A stretch of DNA of 64,000 nucleotides, taken from Girardinichthys multiradiatus. Taxonomy: Eukaryota > Chordata > Actinopteri > Cyprinodontiformes > Goodeidae. A program made the translations under genes and the position numbers. The notes under the pieces are model-generated. The model was not told where the DNA came from. It worked only from the letters and a program-made list of their open reading frames with translations, and ran no database searches. This document shows, piece after piece, positions 58,640-64,000 of the stretch. The number at the start of each line of letters is the position of its first letter. Position 1 is the first letter of the stretch. The stretch lies in contig NC_061794.1 in the NCBI RefSeq assembly GCF_021462225.1, positions 17,315,784-17,379,783 of the forward strand, in the 5' to 3' direction.

Positions 58640-59378
58640 TAGGGATGGGTACCTTTCACATTTGAACCTATACTGTACCAATACTCCGTACTCAACAGTA
58701 CCAGTTTTCGGTACTTTTATGTGTGTTTATGTGCTAATAAATGTTAATTTGTTTAATAATAAACTCAAAAAATGTTTCAGTTTAACATATTTATTTCTCA
58801 ATATATAAACTTTAATGAATATATTAAAACAACATCCAGCTGTTTGTATTGTAACATCGCAATTGTTTCAAATATTTTTTCTCTCATGTTGCTGGCTGCA
58901 GACGACGAGTCGCTAACGGACGCAGGCTTGCTAACGGTGCCGAATGCAGGAGTTTTAGCCGTATATCCGAGGCTGTCACAAATTGTGAACACTTCAGCCT
59001 TGAGAAAAATCTGATGCTTCTCCAGGTGCTTCCTCAGGTTAGAAGTATTCCCACCGCTGGCCTTGCACTTCGTGTCACAAATATTGCAGCGAGCGTAATC
59101 TGCAATGCATTTTGAAAAGTGGAGCCATACTTTCGAGCGCTTTCTATCAGACATGCTTGCTGTGTTGACTGTAGCAGCGGCTACTGACGTCATTAGGTTC
59201 TAGTACGTGCAACGCAGTGTTCATGTACAGCATGGAAAATCGCCAACTCTTCCACTCCTACAATGATGCGTTTAGGTACCGAAACATGGTACCATTTGAT
59301 TTTATGTGAATAGGTACTTGGTAGTACCGGGAATTCGGTCGTTACCTCTAAAAGTACCGAATTCGGTACCTATCCCTA
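58640..59378 (-). mobile_element. Internally deleted hAT transposon
   Basis: 739 bp with perfect 8-bp duplications TTCTGGAC at 58632-58639 and 59379-59386. The inverted ends TAGGGATGGGTACC / TAGGGATAGGTACC continue into related text rich in GGTAC. Retains only the start of a transposase gene (58798-59193). Confidence 0.88.
58798..59193 (-). pseudogene. hAT transposase N-terminus with BED zinc finger
   Basis: 131 codons. Residues about 18-62 form a BED finger: KVWLHF, CNIC, then SNLRKHLEKHQ (C-x2-C…H-x4-H). The catalytic hAT domain and dimerisation region are absent, and the frame ends in unrelated text (LIYSLKFIY). BED fingers bind the element's own ends in hAT transposases. Confidence 0.82.
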
Positions 59379-61159
59379 TTCTGGACCCTGAAATGGACCA
59401 GAAAATTGTACCTTGGCACGGTTACAACTGCCGGTCTCAGCACAATTTATATGAAACCAGGAGCGGTTCGCTTGCAGTGTGACTGCGAGCTGTTCCCTGC
59501 ATACCATACGATGTGACATAAAACCAGCGCATTTTTGGTGGAAGATCAAGTAAAACCTAGTAAGAGCTCAAATCTGAGGACAAAAGAGTTTGAAAATGTC
59601 TCATTGGGCTACATGGAATAGTAAAGAGATGCAGGTGCACAACTACATTTGAACACCTAAGCAGCAGAAGAAACCCAGATAAGACAGACATTCTTCTTCA
59701 GGCTTTTTTTCTTCCCGTTCAGCACAATACTGGAGCAATTTTGTCCCTGTAACAATCCATTGCAACAGCATGACGTTGTTTGGTCCGCTCTAATAATCTT
59801 TGTGTGAAAATAAACCATGGCAACTGAAGATGTGCATTTTATTTTTATAGATTCCTGGAAGCAATCCCTGGACCAGACCAGCAGTGTAAATGTGCCCAAA
59901 GACTCCTGGTAACGTGTTGCGCCTCCTCTGCTGCTGCACATTCATATCTTCCCCTACATGAGTCCTGTAAGCCACATATAAGAAACACTCAATAAACTGC
60001 TATAAGATACCCTAAACGCACCTGCTACTTCAAACACATACAGTATATGTAAAAGCACAAAGAACACACAATGTCTAACTTGTTCCAGATGCAGAGCCTG
60101 TCAGCCTTCTTGCTGTGAGCAGAAAAAGTTACAAAAATTATAGCGTTTTTATAACTTATAGTATAGTATGCTTTTACTGTGCGGCTGAATCAATATTTGT
60201 ACAGATTTTATGTTTCCTAAGCTACACGAAATCTTAGGATTTTGTCTGCACTAAGATTTTCTTGTACTTTTACAAGTTAAATAGGTTCTGAGTTTAATCT
60301 TCATTTAATGTTCTATTGAACAACAGAACAAGCAACAAAGACTTTTACTCAGCAGAAGGGCAGCATGATCTCGTGCCACTACATATCCCACCACCTCGAT
60401 ATCTTGTTCCAGCATCAGTCTATGCCAGAGGTCATTAACTGGTGGGCCATGATCCAGATCCAAACCCAACCATGGTCTTATATGGACCCTGGCCAATTAC
60501 AGGGATTCTCTTTTAAACATCACACTTTAGTGCAGTGGTTCATTTTATTTTACGTGTGTTATAGAAAAACTTCACCATGTGAAAAAAAGGTGATTCTTAG
60601 CTTTCCCAAAAATGTTGCTGAGATCTTGTTTTCTTTGTTACCTTGTAAAAAATTCAGGTTATGTCTGGTTTTGAAAGCAATGTAAAGAAAGAGTCAGCGT
60701 GCCTGGACAAAAACTACATTTTAACTAAACACACAAGGACTCAATGGGAAATAAAAAAGGATAGGAAATTAGGTTAATAAAAAGTTTAGTGCATGTTACA
60801 GAGTACAACACAGAGTGCTACACGTAGGCCAGAATAAAGCAGCATGATCGACATGCATTCTGTAAATGAAGAGAATTTAGAAACTTATAAACACTGATAG
60901 GAAGACTGGAAGAAGGATTCTCAGTTCATTTGTCAAACTGTGATAGAAACTTTATAGGCAGTGAGATGCAGTTAAAAGCAAACACGTAGACCCTTAGTCT
61001 AGGTGGTGTTGAAAGTTGTGACACAACAGTAAATGCTGATGTTTGAACACGCTATTAGGTCGTTTATACATTTCGCCCAATACAAGTTTCAATGAAACCA
61101 AAGACAAAATTATTTGAATAGATAAACCACACACATCATTTTCTTTCCACTTCATTATT

Positions 61160-61280
61160 TTGTGCCACTTTGCGTTGGTCTTTCACATAAAAACCCAATG
61201 AAATGCACTAAAGCTTGTGGTTGTAATTTGGAAATAGTTCAAGGTGTAAGAATAACTTTTACAAGCTACAGTTTTTTCAA
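61160..61280. mobile_element. Third short fragment of the family C Tc1-type relic
   Basis: Reads like one decayed terminal repeat (gttggtctttcacataaaaacccaatgaaa… tgtggttgtaa… gttcaaggtgtaagaataactttt), ending about 40 bases before the 60-bp sema3g exon. Confidence 0.5.
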
Positions 61281-61320
61281 AGAGGTTGAAAAGAGAAGTA
61301 ATCATCTCTCCAATGCCTAC

Positions 61321-61380
61321 CTGTTCCTTCCCTTTCTGAATGCAGTCTTCTCTGTTTCCAGGTAAAGGAGGCCAGTGGAT
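61321..61380 (-). CDS. sema3g: sema3g 60-bp exon, N-terminal sema domain
   Basis: The acceptor follows a pyrimidine-rich run ending ttcaaag; the donor is gtaggc. It encodes IHWPPLPGNREDCIQKGKEQ, aligning with the W-P…REEC segment preceding the TECANF exon. No more upstream exon was found between 61381 and 64000. Confidence 0.85.
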
Positions 61381-64000
61381 CTTTGAAGGCAGACACACAA
61401 ACAGGACAGAGAGAAAAGAAGAAGAAAAAAAAACAGTATGATGATTAATTACCTCATGACAATAAAATTATATTGCAAAATGTAACTGCTTTGAGGGAGC
61501 CGCAACTTTCTGGTAAACATTATTCAGCCTGAGTGTCATTAAATCTGAATTTATATCCAAAAACATTCGACTTCAGATTAATTACAAGCACTTTTGCCAA
61601 AGCATATATCATACAACATATGGTATTTTTAATTAGCAATGGGTAAACTTTACAATAGAAAAAATAAAACTTTTTGCATTGTACTTCTTTCTAGAAACCC
61701 TCACCAATGATAACCTTCTAATTGAGGTAATTAAAAAAAGTTGCATATAAAAGATATCTTGTGGGCTTATTGGTCTTATTAAATTCCATTTGCTTTTTGC
61801 ACCTATCTCTGGTAACTTGTGGTTCTTTTGAAAATAAAATTTAGGCTGTAATATGATATCAAGTCCAGTATTATTTTTTTTTCTTGCTGAAATATGTATT
61901 TGTTTCTTGGTCTGTGAAGATAGAGGAAATCCACTTTCTGTATGCCAGGACATAGATAAGATTGGACAACAAAAATCAAAACTATTCTCAGAATACTCTT
62001 AATATCACATAATAATACAAATATTCAAAAAAGAAAACATGCACATATAAGGCTAAACTTTCTAGACTGCAGGTTCCCACAGTAAAGGTCCAATATTGTC
62101 TGTCAAGGGGCGTGAATGAGAAAATCTGTTGGATCCTCAGTGACTATGAATTGAAAACTGTACCCAAGACACTGAGACTAGTTTTTCCACTGCTTTCTGT
62201 AAATGTTATTTGAATTCTTGCTGTTTCTGAAAAAGGAAGTCCAAGCCTGCCTCTGCTGTGCTTCAGTGATGTGGGTGAAACTGTTGTTTGTGCCGACTTC
62301 TAAAGACAATAAGCATTTGTCTGGTCCAGTAGGAAACTGTCTTTGTTTTGGCTAGCTGAGATAAAAGCAACTAGTGGTGGAAAAAAACAAATGATTCGGT
62401 CTTGCATTAGTTTGGCTCACTTAGATCAGAATGTGCATGAAGAACATGTGCATGTGTTTAGGGCCCATGTTGCAGATATTGGGACAGAGTGAGAATGAAT
62501 CAGAAGCTGTAAAATGCTCTTTGGCCTTAAAGCTGAACCACATTCCCTTTTTGCACCAATTATATGGACTTCATGTCAGCTGTAAGGCACATTATATATC
62601 CTCACACATAAAATTCAAAATCATCAAACTCCTCCCAGTGGACTTGGTAAAGACCAGTATAGCTAAAAACATCCACTCAAGATGATATAACATCATCTTT
62701 TATACTTTATGTCTCATACACATTAATGATGTGCCAACTGAAAACAAGAGGAACTGTATTGACTTTATCTGTTTAACAAAGTAGAGTCTTCAGAAATGTG
62801 TCTCTGGTAGTGTGTCTTAACTGATTTTTATTTTTTTCAGGTTATGAGGCAGCCCATTTCCACCACTCTGATGAAAAAAACTTGAATCTTGTAACTATGA
62901 GATAGCTAAGTCATAATTATAAGATACGTATTTTTTTTTCATCAGAGTGGTGCTTCCATAATGAATCCATTTAAAATATAAAAAACAAATATTGCTGAAA
63001 TTCATTGCATTTAAGATAATCAAATCCAGGCCCAATGGTACATCCTTGATCAACTACTGAGATAATATCCAGTGGGAAAAACAGGCCCTCAATGCCTCCA
63101 GCCGTGTTACAAAAACATTACAGTATGGGACTAATTACCAGTTTAAAAAGATACTTAAAGCATTGGTAGTTTAAAGGCTTGTAGTCTTTTCATGATGTTA
63201 TTTGTTCAAAATAAATTTAATTAATTGAATTAACAATAGAATAACATTTTATAAGAATTTAATTAAAAAACACATTACTTGTATTATAAAAAGGAAAACC
63301 CAACATGCCTTAGGGCGCTGCTTTAGATAAATGCTGCACTGGATGTCCAGTAATTGTTTAATACCAGATACTTAGAGATTCCAGAACATTATCACAGCTA
63401 CTTTAATTGGTGTGCTTGTGTTTGTAACTTTTTGTAGAGTATTTTGAAACCACCAAGCTAATAAAAAAGATATAGAAGTGAAGTACATTTATTGTGGAAT
63501 TAATGAGGTCTAGAGGCATATCTTGTTACTATGCCAGCTGTTAAAGTCTTTTTGCTTAAATAATTTTGCAATATTTGTCCAAGAAATCCCTTTTATACAA
63601 AACTAAACCAGGAAAAGCAAATTCATTTCAAGGACATGCAGTCGTAACCAAACTGCATTTTACATAAAGTTTATGACAATGCTATCTATGATGGCTCTAA
63701 AATGCTGCCTCAGCAACAATGTAATAATGTAGATATATGTAGCTGTAAAAAACTGTAGAACTGCAATTTTTTTGTCAGACTGAGTTGAGATTAGGCTTAG
63801 GTGATTTGTTAATTATGAATTTACTCACAGATTAAATGTGGAGATATATTCAAGCTGCTGAATTCCATCCAGCTTAATACAGAAAAGCCAGAAATCATTA
63901 TTTTTCATCTCAAACATACAATGTTAAAGATCAACACTTAACTTGATTGAATGATGCTAAAAAACCTCAAAGCATGCAAGAAACCTGTCATTATGGAGTC
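61381..64000. other. sema3g intron, upstream part
   Basis: The expected preceding exon was not found here, so it should lie to the right of the window. Only a short MITE-like hairpin (62861-62952) was noted. Confidence 0.55.
62861..62952. repeat. Short MITE-like inverted repeat
   Basis: Arms ACCACTCTGATGAAAAAAA (62862-62880) and its inverse with an extended T run (62932-62951) flank about 50 AT-rich bases. No clear target duplication. Confidence 0.65.

Noticed and set aside
61381..64000. Search for the next upstream sema3g exon
   Set aside because: No segment with the expected sema-domain start and splice sites was found on the minus strand.

Overview
The window is vertebrate genomic DNA, almost certainly from a teleost fish. 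Coding sequence is sparse, exons are short with GT/AG borders, and the introns are AT-rich and full of Tc1-like, hAT-like and L2-like elements typical of teleosts. No prokaryotic gene organisation is visible.

Host gene. Fourteen exons on the minus strand (61380 down to 5277) join in a single frame of 694 codons plus a stop. They encode the sema domain from its N-terminal part onward, the PSI domain, the Ig-like domain and the basic tail of a class 3 semaphorin, best matching sema3g. The signal peptide and first exons lie beyond the right edge of the window. The last intron (5778-18310) and the intron between 35414 and 49821 are unusually large because of insertions.

Viral-type element. The last sema3g intron contains a complete insertion, 5859-15985 (10,127 bp). 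It has terminal inverted repeats of about 260 bp starting with AG and a perfect 6-bp target duplication (GACATA). It is a Maverick/Polinton (adintovirus-like) element. The left arm on the plus strand carries an N-terminal fragment of protein-primed DNA polymerase B fused in frame to the C-terminal part of the packaging ATPase, a small core-like protein, and a broken capsid-associated gene. The right arm on the minus strand carries an adenain-like protease, a broken major capsid (hexon) gene, a pVI-like small virion protein, an intact penton (minor capsid) gene, a chromodomain integrase lacking its second catalytic Asp, and three lineage-specific accessory ORFs. The plus and minus gene blocks converge on a shared poly(A) region near 9080. 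With most of the polymerase and the ATPase Walker A region gone, the integrase inactivated and the hexon broken, this copy cannot be autonomous. Several other frames are nevertheless still open.

Other mobile DNA. Four Tc1-like copies of two families (1010-2316, 29142-30709, 48475-49781, 56406-57631), degenerate relics of a third Tc1-type family, three hAT-type insertions with 8-bp target duplications (40539-42045, 53950-54395, 58640-59378), an L2-like LINE 3' end split by a Tc1 insertion, several dispersed short repeats, microsatellites and near-perfect palindromes fill the introns. No RNA gene or CRISPR array was recognised.
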